Source: Novosphingobium sp. 9U (GTDB lineage: Bacteria > Pseudomonadota > Alphaproteobacteria > Sphingomonadales > Sphingomonadaceae). Taken from it: a stretch of 64,000 nt of DNA. Numbering within the stretch: position 1 is the stretch's first letter; each line of letters begins with the position of its first letter. Location of the stretch: positions 1-64,000 of the forward strand of contig NZ_LR732525.1 in the NCBI RefSeq assembly GCF_902506425.1. The letters are read 5' to 3'. The position numbers and the translations under genes were made by a program. Shown one piece after another: positions 52,578-61,182 of the stretch. The notes beneath the pieces are model-generated. The model ran no database searches and was not told the origin of the DNA. It saw nothing but the letters and a program-made list of their open reading frames with translations.

Positions 52578-52582
52578 CTCCT
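52578..52582 (-). promoter_or_regulatory. Ribosome-binding site deciding the infC ATA start
   Basis: AGGAG on the minus strand, 7 bases before ATA (52570-52568). It is too far (28 bases) from the first downstream ATG to serve it. Confidence 0.65.
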
Positions 52583-52711
52583 GAGTCGTTCGTAGGTATG
52601 GCGATTATGCGCGGCCAATAATGCGAATCGGCCGCTCAAGCAAAGCGCGAAATGGCGCAGCTATCGCAGCGCCTGCATTTCGTCGGCTTTACTGACCCGG
52701 GATATGGGTAC

Positions 52712-53413
52712 TCACGCAGCCGCGCGCCAGAGGGGATACTGCAGCAAACGCCCGCGTGCCGGCAAGATCGCGTCGATCGCGCTGGCCGGCTGCATCGCCG
52801 CCAGGATCTCGGTGGAGGCCGCGTTCATGCCGCCCGTGAGCGCGCCGAATGCGGGCAGGATGATGCGCCTTTCGCTCGCCACCGCGCAGGCGCGCGCAAT
52901 GCGCCGACCACGTGCCGCGACCACCAGCTTGGGGTGGAAGTGCCCCGAGAGTTCGGGCGCAGTCTCGCCCGCGCGCGCCTTGTGGCGCAGGATCAGGCCG
53001 GCGACCGCAGCTTCGGCGACGACCTCACCGCCGGCATCCTTTTCCAGCGAGGGATCGTGGTTGCCGACGATCCACACCCACTCCACCGCGCGGGTGAGCG
53101 CCGCCAGCATGCCCGCTGCGTGAGGTTCAAGTCGGCCAACGCCGCTGTCGTCGTGAAAGTTGTCGCCCAGCGCGAAGACACGGCGCGCGCCGGTCTCGCG
53201 GATGGCGAGGGCCAGGCGTTCCAGGGTCTCCCGGCTGTCGTAAGGTGGCAGCATCTGGCCTGAACGGGCATAGAAGCTCGCCTTTTCGAGGTGCAGGTCG
53301 GCCACCAGCAGCGCCTGCTCGCGCGGCCAGTAGAGCGCACCGCCACCGCCGCGGCCGCTCGAGGTGGCGCCCACCAGGCGCAACTCCTCACCACAGAACG
53401 AAAAGGGAACCAT
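52712..53413 (-). CDS. pdeM: Ligase-associated DNA-damage phosphoesterase (PdeM-like)
   Basis: A 233-residue calcineurin-like metallophosphoesterase. Metal ligands are seen in order: VADLHLEKASF near residue 38, ALGDNFHD near 80, VGNHD near 115 and SGHFHPK near 155. This set and the length fit the ligase-associated PdeM family, which normally sits beside an ATP-dependent DNA ligase and an Lhr-type helicase; those genes are absent here. The ATG at 53413 (AAGGG upstream) starts at the usual N-terminus. It is divergent from hemF. Confidence 0.85.
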   Translation of the reverse strand: MVPFSFCGEELRLVGATSSGRGGGGALYWPREQALLVADLHLEKASFYARSGQMLPPYDSRETLERLALAIRETGARRVFALGDNFHDDSGVGRLEPHAAGMLAALTRAVEWVWIVGNHDPSLEKDAGGEVVAEAAVAGLILRHKARAGETAPELSGHFHPKLVVAARGRRIARACAVASERRIILPAFGALTGGMNAASTEILAAMQPASAIDAILPARGRLLQYPLWRAAA

Positions 53414-53457
53414 GTGCCGCCCTTGCCGCAAGCCCCGCGATTTGGCAAGCCGCCGAA

Positions 53458-54333
53458 ATGACAGATATTGCAACCGACTGGACACCGTTCACCCAACGCG
53501 CCCGCACCTGGTTCGAGCACTTGCGCGACGCGATTTGTGCCGAGTTCGAGGCTATCGAGCGCGAGATGGGCAGCCAGGCCGCCTTCGCCTACACGCCGTG
53601 GAAGCGGCAAGCCCTGGAAGGCGAGAGCGGCGACACCGGCGGTGGCACCCGCGCGGTGATGAAGGGCAAGGTGTTCGAGAAGGTCGGCGTCAACGTCTCG
53701 ACCGTCGCGGGCGGGCTGGCGAAGGACTTTGCCGGTACCATCAACGGTGCCAGTGCCGATAACAATGCCTTCACCGCCACCGGCATCAGCCTGGTCGCAC
53801 ACATGAGCAATCCGCATGTGCCCGCCGTGCACATGAACACGCGCTTTTTGACGACCACCAAGGCATGGTTCGGTGGCGGCGCCGACCTCAATCCGCCGCT
53901 GCCCTACGACGACGACACGGCCGAGTTCCACGCCGCGTTCAAGGCCGCGTGCGACGGCTTCGCGCCCGACGCCTACACACGCTACAAGGCGTGGGCGGAC
54001 GAGTACTTCTTCATCCCGCACCGCAACGTGCACCGCGGGGTCGGCGGCATCTTCTACGACCACCTCGAGTGCACCGACGAGCAGGTCTGGGAAGCGAACT
54101 TCGCCTTCACCAAGGCCGTGGGTGAGGCGTTCCTGTCCGTGTTTCCGCGGATCGTGCGGCGTCGCCTGGGCTTGCCCTGGAGCACGGCGGACAAAGCGCA
54201 GCAGCTGGAATGGCGCGGCCGTTATGCCGAGTTCAACCTGGTCTACGACCGGGGCACGCTGTTCGGCCTCAAGACCGGTGGCAACATCGATGCCATCCTG
54301 ATGAGCCTGCCGCCCGAAGCGACCTGGAGCTGA
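53458..54333 (+). CDS. hemF: Oxygen-dependent coproporphyrinogen III oxidase
   Basis: A 291-residue enzyme of heme synthesis that decarboxylates coproporphyrinogen III to protoporphyrinogen IX using O2. It has the family signature YEYFF-like segment (WADEYFFIPHRN), RGVGGIFYDHLE, FGGGADLNPPLPY and the C-terminal RYAEFNLVYDRGTLFGLKTG. The length is normal. The ATG at 53458 begins the conserved part; the frame is open further upstream, antisense to pdeM. It is divergent from pdeM with 44 bases between them. Confidence 0.96.
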   Translation: MTDIATDWTPFTQRARTWFEHLRDAICAEFEAIEREMGSQAAFAYTPWKRQALEGESGDTGGGTRAVMKGKVFEKVGVNVSTVAGGLAKDFAGTINGASADNNAFTATGISLVAHMSNPHVPAVHMNTRFLTTTKAWFGGGADLNPPLPYDDDTAEFHAAFKAACDGFAPDAYTRYKAWADEYFFIPHRNVHRGVGGIFYDHLECTDEQVWEANFAFTKAVGEAFLSVFPRIVRRRLGLPWSTADKAQQLEWRGRYAEFNLVYDRGTLFGLKTGGNIDAILMSLPPEATWS

Positions 54334-54435
54334 GGCGAGAGGCTTTCTGCGGTGCGACGCTCGGGCCTGCCGTGACATGGCACCGCACCTTTCCCCTTGC
54401 CGCGGCGGGGAAAATCGCCACATGGTCGGCCCGGA

Positions 54436-56547
54436 ATGCTCCGCCAATACGAACTCGTCGAACGCGTCCTAGAGTATGCGCCAGAGGCCGATGAGGCCTT
54501 GCTGAACCGCGCCTACGTCTACACCGTCCAGAAACACGGCAGCCAGAAGCGCGCCAGCGGCGACCCGTATTTCAGCCATCCGATCGAGGTGGCAGGCTTG
54601 ATGACCGAGCTCAAACTCGACCAGCAGACCATCATCACCGCGCTGCTGCACGACACGGTCGAGGATACGCTCGTCACCGTCGAGGAGATCGAGCAGAAGT
54701 TCGGGCCCGACGTCGCGCGCCTGGTCGACGGCGTCACCAAGCTCTCCAAGATCGAGGCCATGCCCGAGAACGAGCGGGCGGCGGAGAACCTGCGCAAGTT
54801 CCTGCTGGCGATGAGCGAGGACTTGCGCGTCCTCCTCGTCAAGCTGGCCGACCGGCTGCACAACATGCGCACGCTCCACTTCATCAAGAGCGAGGACAAG
54901 CGCCGGCGCATCGCGCGCGAGACCATGGATATCTACGCGCCGCTGGCCGAGCGCGTGGGCATGTACGAATACATGCGCGAGATGCAGCTCCTCGCCTTCG
55001 AGCAGCTGGAGCCCGAGGCTTACGCGATCATCACGGGCCGACTGGCGCAGATCCGCAATCAGGAAGGCGGGCAGGTCGACGCGATCGCCTTCGCCATCCG
55101 CCAGGCGCTCGCCGAAGCCGGCCTGGGCGTGGAGGTCGTCGGGCGCGAGAAGCACCCGTACTCGATCTGGCGCAAGATGAGCGAGCGCCACGTGACGTTC
55201 GAGCAGATCACCGACATCATGGCGTTCCGCGTCCTGGTCGAGCAGCCGGAGGATTGCTACCGCGCGCTCGGCGTGCTGCATCAGACCTGGCAGATGATCC
55301 CGGGGCGGTTCAAGGATTACATTTCGACGCCCAAGACCAACGGCTACAAGTCGTTGCACACCGCCCTGATCTATGAAAATTCGATGCGCATGGAGGTGCA
55401 GATCCGCACCCGCGACATGCACCGCACCAACGAATTCGGCCTGGCCGCGCATTGGGCCTACAAGCAGGGCGGCGGCAGACCCGGCAGCGGCGTCAAGCCA
55501 GACGGGCAAGTCGGCTGGCTGCGCGACCTGATCGAGATCGTCGATGCCAGCCACGATGCCGAGGAACTGCTCGAGCATACCAAGCTGGCGATCTACGCCG
55601 ATCGCATCTTCGCCTTCACACCCAAGGGCGCGCTGCACCAGCTGCCCAAGGGCTCGACCGCGGTGGACTTCGCTTATGCCGTCCACACCAACCTGGGCAA
55701 TGCGGCGGTCGGCGCCAAGATCAATGGTCGGTTGGTGCCGCTGCGCACCCGGCTGGTGAACGGCGACGTGGTGGAGATCGTCAAGAGCACGCAGACCGAG
55801 CCGCAGCTGGCCTGGCTGGGCTTCGTCGTCACCGGCAAGGCCCGCGCCGCCATCCGCCGGGCCGTGCGCGCCAAGGAGCGGCAGGAAATCGCCGCGATCG
55901 GCGCCAAGCTGTACGACGAGATCGCCTCGCGCCTCCCCGGCCGCATCGGCAAGAAGGCGACCACCGCCGCCGTCGGCCGCCTAGGCCTGCGCGACGAGGA
56001 AGAACTGATGTTCGCTATCGGCTCGGCCCGGCTCACCGACCGGCAGGTCATGGAAGCGATCGCGCCGGGCAGTACCGCCGAACTGCCCGAGGATGAGGAC
56101 TGGCCCGTCCAGGAGCAGGCGATCTCCATCAAGGGCCTGACGCCCGGCATGGGTTTCCACCTGGCCGAGTGTTGCCACCCGGTGCCCGGCGATCGCATCG
56201 TTGGCCTGAGGCGGCCCGACCAGAAGGTCGAAGTGCACACCATCGACTGTCTGACATTGGCCAGCGGAGTCGATGCCGACTGGCTCGACGTGTCCTGGGG
56301 CGAGCGGACCACCGGCGCGGTCGGGCGATTGCGGCTGGTGCTCTACAACCGGCCGGGCACATTGGCGGAGGTGACCGACATCTTCGCGCGAAATCGCGCT
56401 AACGTCGTCAACCTGCAGATGGTGCAGCGCGACGAGCCTTTCGGCACCTACGAGGTCGACATGGAAGTGACCGACCTCGCGCACCTGACGCGCATCGTCG
56501 GCTCACTGCGCGCGAGCGAAGCAGTGGCAGAAGCTCAGCGGGTCTGA
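54436..56547 (+). CDS. relA/spoT: Bifunctional (p)ppGpp synthetase/hydrolase
   Basis: A 703-residue RSH stringent-response enzyme. Domains in order: HD hydrolase (HPIEVAGLM, LLHDTVEDT near residue 73), synthetase (RFKDYISTPKTNGYKSLHT near 292), TGS (FAFTPKGALHQLPKGSTAVD), a helical/zinc-finger region with Cys-His (GFHLAECCHPVPGD), and a C-terminal ACT domain (GTLAEVTDIFARNRANVVN). The HD residues are intact, so both activities are likely. Alphaproteobacteria usually have one such gene. The start ATG at 54436 opens the typical N-terminus. It ends five bases from the stop of the convergent LysM gene. Confidence 0.96.
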   Translation: MLRQYELVERVLEYAPEADEALLNRAYVYTVQKHGSQKRASGDPYFSHPIEVAGLMTELKLDQQTIITALLHDTVEDTLVTVEEIEQKFGPDVARLVDGVTKLSKIEAMPENERAAENLRKFLLAMSEDLRVLLVKLADRLHNMRTLHFIKSEDKRRRIARETMDIYAPLAERVGMYEYMREMQLLAFEQLEPEAYAIITGRLAQIRNQEGGQVDAIAFAIRQALAEAGLGVEVVGREKHPYSIWRKMSERHVTFEQITDIMAFRVLVEQPEDCYRALGVLHQTWQMIPGRFKDYISTPKTNGYKSLHTALIYENSMRMEVQIRTRDMHRTNEFGLAAHWAYKQGGGRPGSGVKPDGQVGWLRDLIEIVDASHDAEELLEHTKLAIYADRIFAFTPKGALHQLPKGSTAVDFAYAVHTNLGNAAVGAKINGRLVPLRTRLVNGDVVEIVKSTQTEPQLAWLGFVVTGKARAAIRRAVRAKERQEIAAIGAKLYDEIASRLPGRIGKKATTAAVGRLGLRDEEELMFAIGSARLTDRQVMEAIAPGSTAELPEDEDWPVQEQAISIKGLTPGMGFHLAECCHPVPGDRIVGLRRPDQKVEVHTIDCLTLASGVDADWLDVSWGERTTGAVGRLRLVLYNRPGTLAEVTDIFARNRANVVNLQMVQRDEPFGTYEVDMEVTDLAHLTRIVGSLRASEAVAEAQRV

Positions 56548-56552
56548 GCCGG

Positions 56553-58223
56553 TCAGGATGCGTTGATCAGGATGTAATCCAAGCTCGGTTGCTCGCCCAC
56601 GCTGGTGCGTAGGGCGTCGAAGTCGGCGGGCGGCAGCGTCTGGCAACCCGCCGAGCCGGTGAAGCTGGTCCCGCCCTTGTGAATGTACATCGTCGTGCCG
56701 GCATTGCAGGGATCGGTCTTGTCGCCGCTGGTGGGCAGGTCCGGTGTGAACTTGCCGTCGTGGTTGCAGTCGCGGTCGACCACCTGGATGTCGCGCGCGC
56801 GCCAGATCGCGCCCAAGTGGGGGTGCTGCTCGGGCCGGAAATGGTAGACGCCGGCGCGCAGGCGGCCAAGATCGCAGCGGCCGTCCCGGTCGAAGTCGAC
56901 CGATGACCCGCGCGCCGCCCGCACATGTCCGAACGCATAGCAGCCGGCAGGCTCGGTGTTGCCGATGAAGCGTTTGACCGAGATCGAGGCGCCGGTCTTC
57001 CAGATCAGGATCATGGGGTCGTCGTACTTGCCCAGTTCCGCCTGGCTCCAATCGGTCGATCGGCGCAGCGAGACCAGGACTTTGCGTCCCCGCTCGAAGT
57101 CGGCGCGCGTCTCGTCGTCGCCGTAGTGTTCCAGCAGCGCGCTCACATCGGCATCGCTCATCCGCGACGCGATGCGGGCCAGGAACGCCTCCTGGCTTTC
57201 GCTGCTGGCGTCGACTTCGGGTGGCGGAGAGAGCACCGCAGCCGCGATCGTCTGCTTGACCAGCTCGGCCGAGAGCATCGCCTGCGCATCGTTGCGCTCA
57301 CTGCGAAAGCGCGCGGCGATGCCTTCCTGTACCTTCAGCGAGTTCTTGGCAAAGTGCACCAGCACGCCGTCCGTGTTGCGCCGGCCGCGCTCGAGATAGA
57401 TCGCGTCGATGAGGCGTGTCTCGAAGTCGGCGGCGCCGGGTTGCACCTCCAGGCCGGCGATCGCGTCGGCGACAATATCGGAGCCGCTGCCGTGCTGCAC
57501 CGCGGTCGACCAGACCACGTCGCGCAAGGTCGCCGACAGTTTGGTGACGTCCACGCCGGTCCGCTTCTGGATGCGCGCGCACTGCGGGGCATAGTGCGTG
57601 CGCTGGATGTAGGCGTGCTGCGCATCGCCGAAGCTGGCACCCAGCTCGCTGGCGCACAGCTTCCAGGCCGCGGTGAAATCGCTGTCACCCTGCTCCATGC
57701 GGGCGAAGCGGGCCGCATAGGGCGAGCCCTCCGCGGAGGCGAGGAACAGGCGCGGCTGATCCTTCTTGGAAGCGAGCTGGTACTGGCCATAGGACGCACC
57801 ACCGCTGTCGCCGCGGCCGGTCGAGACCGTGCCGGGTCCACGGTTGCCGCACTCGTACTTGGCGGAAAGCTGCCCCAGCTTGTGCCCCGGCGGCGGGACC
57901 GGACCGGCGGTCGGCGCGCTGCTGGGCACCACGATCGGTCGCCCGCCAATATCGCTGTCGAGCGGAGCGCCGCCATTGGCTTGCGCCAGCGTACGCGGAT
58001 CGACACGGGCGCGCGTGGCCACATGGGCCAGCGTGTCGCCTGCCTCGCCGACGCGGAAAGTGTCGCTGACGCGCATGACCTTCAGCGTCTGGCCCACCTT
58101 CAACCGGTTGGCATCGGGCAGGGCATTGAGCTCCTGCAGCGCCGCGACACTGGTTGCGAACGTGTGCGCAATGCCCGACAGCGTGTCCCCGCGCCGCACG
58201 GTGTAGGTCCGGTAAATGGCCAC
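56553..58223 (-). CDS. LysM protein with muramidase-like and YkuD-like regions
   Basis: A 556-residue protein starting at GTG, with AGGGGG eight bases upstream. Residues 3-100 hold two LysM peptidoglycan-binding repeats (YTVRRGDTLSGIAHTF; FRVGEAGDTLAHVATRA). Residues ~118-300 resemble a lysozyme-like region with Glu124 in KYECGNRGPG, SYGQYQLASK, AYIQRTHY and VVWSTAVQHG. The C-terminal part has IHKGG (His515) followed by SAGC (Cys527), like the His/Cys signature of L,D-transpeptidases, preceded by acidic DRDGRCD and DCNHDGK stretches that might bind calcium. No signal peptide is seen, so export is unclear. It is the last gene of the CHAT operon, 19 bases after it. Activity is inferred from motifs only. 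Confidence 0.75.
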   Translation of the reverse strand: MAIYRTYTVRRGDTLSGIAHTFATSVAALQELNALPDANRLKVGQTLKVMRVSDTFRVGEAGDTLAHVATRARVDPRTLAQANGGAPLDSDIGGRPIVVPSSAPTAGPVPPPGHKLGQLSAKYECGNRGPGTVSTGRGDSGGASYGQYQLASKKDQPRLFLASAEGSPYAARFARMEQGDSDFTAAWKLCASELGASFGDAQHAYIQRTHYAPQCARIQKRTGVDVTKLSATLRDVVWSTAVQHGSGSDIVADAIAGLEVQPGAADFETRLIDAIYLERGRRNTDGVLVHFAKNSLKVQEGIAARFRSERNDAQAMLSAELVKQTIAAAVLSPPPEVDASSESQEAFLARIASRMSDADVSALLEHYGDDETRADFERGRKVLVSLRRSTDWSQAELGKYDDPMILIWKTGASISVKRFIGNTEPAGCYAFGHVRAARGSSVDFDRDGRCDLGRLRAGVYHFRPEQHPHLGAIWRARDIQVVDRDCNHDGKFTPDLPTSGDKTDPCNAGTTMYIHKGGTSFTGSAGCQTLPPADFDALRTSVGEQPSLDYILINAS

Positions 58224-58242
58224 AAGTCTGTCCCCCTGTTGA

Positions 58243-61176
58243 TCAGTTTTCCTCGGCCGGATTAGGTACGGTGTTGGCCGCGGCATTCGTGGGCAGCGCG
58301 GCCGGCGGTGCGAAGCGGGCGGGATCGCTCCAGCCGCATGCGTCGTCGGGCGCGGCGATGCCGTCGGGCAGGATCGAGAGATATGCGGCGCGATTGCCCT
58401 CCGCCGGTAGCAGGGCAGGGCGCACGGCACCGCACGAGAGCGTGACGATCCGTGTGGCAGGTAGCTCGTTCGCCTCCAGCGCGAGCTGCACCTCGCTTGC
58501 CGCCAGCAGGCCGTCGCGCATCTGATCGTAGGGGGCCGCGCCCCGCGCGCTGTGGCCTTCGACCAGGACGCGCCAGTTGCCGGTCAGCTCGCCCGCAGCC
58601 GCCGCTTGCCGCACGGCGTAGGCAGCGTCGGCGACTTGCGCGAGTGCCGGAGCGGAAAGACGCGTCTCGCTCACCGCCCACTCGACTTGCGCCTGCGGGA
58701 TAGTCGTCAAATCGAACCGGACTTCCACTCTGGGCGGGGGCGATGGAGTAGTGGCCACTTCCCGCCACTCATGCGTATCCAGCGCCGGTCCGGCATCGGC
58801 GCGCTCCTTTGCGAACGCACGCGAGAGTCGCGTGAGGGCCTGCTGCTCGCGGTCCAGCGCACGGTCGAAGTTCCACAGCCGAACGCGTGCCACGAGCGGC
58901 TGCGTGCGGGTCGCCTCGGCCCAGCTCCGCGCGCGCCGAGAGAGCTCACGTTCGTTCGCGGTGCTATCATCCGCAGCGTTCCACTCGTCGGGCACGGGAG
59001 CTGCGCGAAGGGCGATGAAGCTGAGGACGTAGTCAGGCTGCAAGTCGGTATCGCCATCCAGCACCAGCTCTTCGATCCGTTCGGGCGGCAGCGCCTGGCT
59101 CGCCAGATCGAGCGCGGCGGCGTGGACCGCCAGGCGGTCGGTCGCATGATCGGCAATTGCCACGGCGCTCACTTCTTCAGCGAATCCAGAAGTAGCAGGC
59201 AGGATCGACACCATCGTGTTTGAAGGCGCGCGAGTGAACACCAAGGCGACGCCCCTGCGGCAGCGCTCCGCAATGCGTGTTGCTTCCACAAACGGAACGG
59301 CTTGCGTGGTACTGCGCATGCCGGGTTGGAGGAGGGGCGCGAACGTCCGCGCCGTCCAGCCGCAATCGCTCTTGGGCATGAGCACCAGCGATGATGGGCC
59401 GGCAACGACCATGCCGGCCATCTCGGGCTTGTCGATACCTTCGATCCTTCGTTCGCGCGTGAACGCCTCGTAGGGACTGGTGGGCACGGCAAGATGAGCA
59501 CCGGCATCTGATCCCGCGTCTTGATAGGGCGGCTCTGCGGCAGCCGGGTCGGGATCGGAAACCCCGCCGTCGGCATCCGCACCGTCGAACCCGTCATCCG
59601 GATCGAAAACGCCTGCCGGGGCGCGGTCCATGTCGTCACTGGAAGCATCCACGGCATCTGCCGCCGCCGCCGCTGCCGCGTCCGCCCAGATCGCAGCGTG
59701 TGGCTCATCACGCGATCCCCTGTGCGGGGACCGGTGATGCGCAATCGCGACGGCTTCCTCAGGTGCCTCGGCCGCATCCTGGCCGGACATCTGTGCAGAG
59801 GCATCGACCTGATCCGGCTCCATCTCTGCACTGGTATTCACTGCGACGACGGGCTCCAGCTTGCGTTCGGCAAACCAGATGGCGGCCGACACCACGGCCC
59901 CGAGCACGAGAGCCACGGCGGAGCCGATCACGAGGCCGCGCTTCAGGCCGGCGCTTTTGCCAGCCGGCTTCGTTTCGGACGCAGGGCGCGCCGGATCCGG
60001 CGCCACGGCCAGCGCGGGCGCAGGCGCGGCAGCGGCGATCGTCTGGATGCGGTCGGCCTCTTCCGGGGTCGAGCCTGCCAGCGAGGAGTACAGCGCTGGC
60101 GTCGCAAATTCGAACGACGCCGGGTCGCTCGCCAGCAGCAGGTTGCGCGCGCGGGCGACGGCCTTGCTCAGCGGCATGCGAGTGAAATCACGGTAGAAGC
60201 TGGTGGCGAAGTCCCGCGCCGCGACGTCGCTGATCGCCCGGCGCATGGCGATCACGAACGGCACGCCGATCTCCAGCACTTCCTGCGCCAAGCCGCCGAA
60301 GCGCGCCGCCTTGCCATCGACCGCGCCTTCGCAGGCGTTGAGGAAGACCAGCCAGGGGCGGTCGTTCTTGAGGATCGAGAACAGTCCTTGCGCGTCGACG
60401 TAGTCAGTCTCGTTGGGCGCATTCTCCTTGTGGAAGTGGAGGCGTCCGGTGTTCCCGTCGAAGCTGCCGTGGCCGATGTAGTGGATGACGTGCGGCTGTC
60501 CGTGCGCAACCCGCGCCGCGAAGTCACGGCGGGTCGCATGGCGCAGCGGCGGATCGAGCAGGTGCACCGTGTCGCTGCCCAGCGCGGCCAGTGCCTGGAG
60601 CACCTTGCCGACTTCCTCCTCGGTCTTGAGCGTGCCGGTGGGATCGGCGACGACCAGCAGCAGGCGGAGCGGCAGTTGTGCGGGAAGCGGCGGCGGGCGG
60701 TTCGGCTCGCGATAGCGTGACAGGCCGAACGCGTCGCTGGTCGCCAGGAACTCGGCCACGCCGGCATCGCTGGCGTAGAGCATCTCCCAGGGCAGCTCGG
60801 ACAACGGGCCGGCCTCGGTCACGTCCAGCCGCAGCCATGTGTGCGAGCCTTCCGCGCGTTCGCCCTTCAGCGTGTCGACAAGCTTCTCGACATAGTTGCG
60901 CCCATGCGTGCGGTCGGTCAGCAGCGTGGCGAGGAGCTGTTCGCCCAGGAACTGCCCGGCCTCGCGATCGGCCGCCGCATCGAGGATCGTCGTATTGTCC
61001 AGCGCGGTGGCTTCGCCGCGAACACGCCCGGGCGGCGTAGCGGCGCGGAAACGGCCGACGACATCGGGCGGCAGGACGGCCAGGTACTCCGGCTGATCCT
61101 CAAGGTTGTAGCGGATCTCCACCCGGCATAGCCCGCTCTCGTCGGGCGCACGGATCTTGACGTCCCAGACGCGCAT
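58243..61176 (-). CDS. CHAT-protease, transmembrane, OmpA-like protein
   Basis: A 977-residue protein. Residues ~150-380 form a CHAT caspase-like protease domain with the dyad His236 (YIGHGSF) and Cys282 (LNACEG). A transmembrane helix follows near residues 412-435 (LVIGSAVALVLGAVVSAAIW). Then come a Ser/Asp-rich segment, a domain of unknown type (~590-730), and a C-terminal part resembling OmpA-like peptidoglycan-binding domains (WRVLVEGHSARGAAPYDQMR near 870). The protease would be cytoplasmic and the C-terminus periplasmic, anchored to the wall. It lies 6 bases after the 261-aa gene and 19 bases before the LysM gene. Confidence 0.85.
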   Translation of the reverse strand: MRVWDVKIRAPDESGLCRVEIRYNLEDQPEYLAVLPPDVVGRFRAATPPGRVRGEATALDNTTILDAAADREAGQFLGEQLLATLLTDRTHGRNYVEKLVDTLKGERAEGSHTWLRLDVTEAGPLSELPWEMLYASDAGVAEFLATSDAFGLSRYREPNRPPPLPAQLPLRLLLVVADPTGTLKTEEEVGKVLQALAALGSDTVHLLDPPLRHATRRDFAARVAHGQPHVIHYIGHGSFDGNTGRLHFHKENAPNETDYVDAQGLFSILKNDRPWLVFLNACEGAVDGKAARFGGLAQEVLEIGVPFVIAMRRAISDVAARDFATSFYRDFTRMPLSKAVARARNLLLASDPASFEFATPALYSSLAGSTPEEADRIQTIAAAAPAPALAVAPDPARPASETKPAGKSAGLKRGLVIGSAVALVLGAVVSAAIWFAERKLEPVVAVNTSAEMEPDQVDASAQMSGQDAAEAPEEAVAIAHHRSPHRGSRDEPHAAIWADAAAAAAADAVDASSDDMDRAPAGVFDPDDGFDGADADGGVSDPDPAAAEPPYQDAGSDAGAHLAVPTSPYEAFTRERRIEGIDKPEMAGMVVAGPSSLVLMPKSDCGWTARTFAPLLQPGMRSTTQAVPFVEATRIAERCRRGVALVFTRAPSNTMVSILPATSGFAEEVSAVAIADHATDRLAVHAAALDLASQALPPERIEELVLDGDTDLQPDYVLSFIALRAAPVPDEWNAADDSTANERELSRRARSWAEATRTQPLVARVRLWNFDRALDREQQALTRLSRAFAKERADAGPALDTHEWREVATTPSPPPRVEVRFDLTTIPQAQVEWAVSETRLSAPALAQVADAAYAVRQAAAAGELTGNWRVLVEGHSARGAAPYDQMRDGLLAASEVQLALEANELPATRIVTLSCGAVRPALLPAEGNRAAYLSILPDGIAAPDDACGWSDPARFAPPAALPTNAAANTVPNPAEEN

Positions 61177-61182
61177 GGCCCG

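Noticed and set aside
54469..55686. 405-codon frame antisense to relA/spoT
   Set aside because: Shadow frame with no motifs opposite a well-conserved gene.
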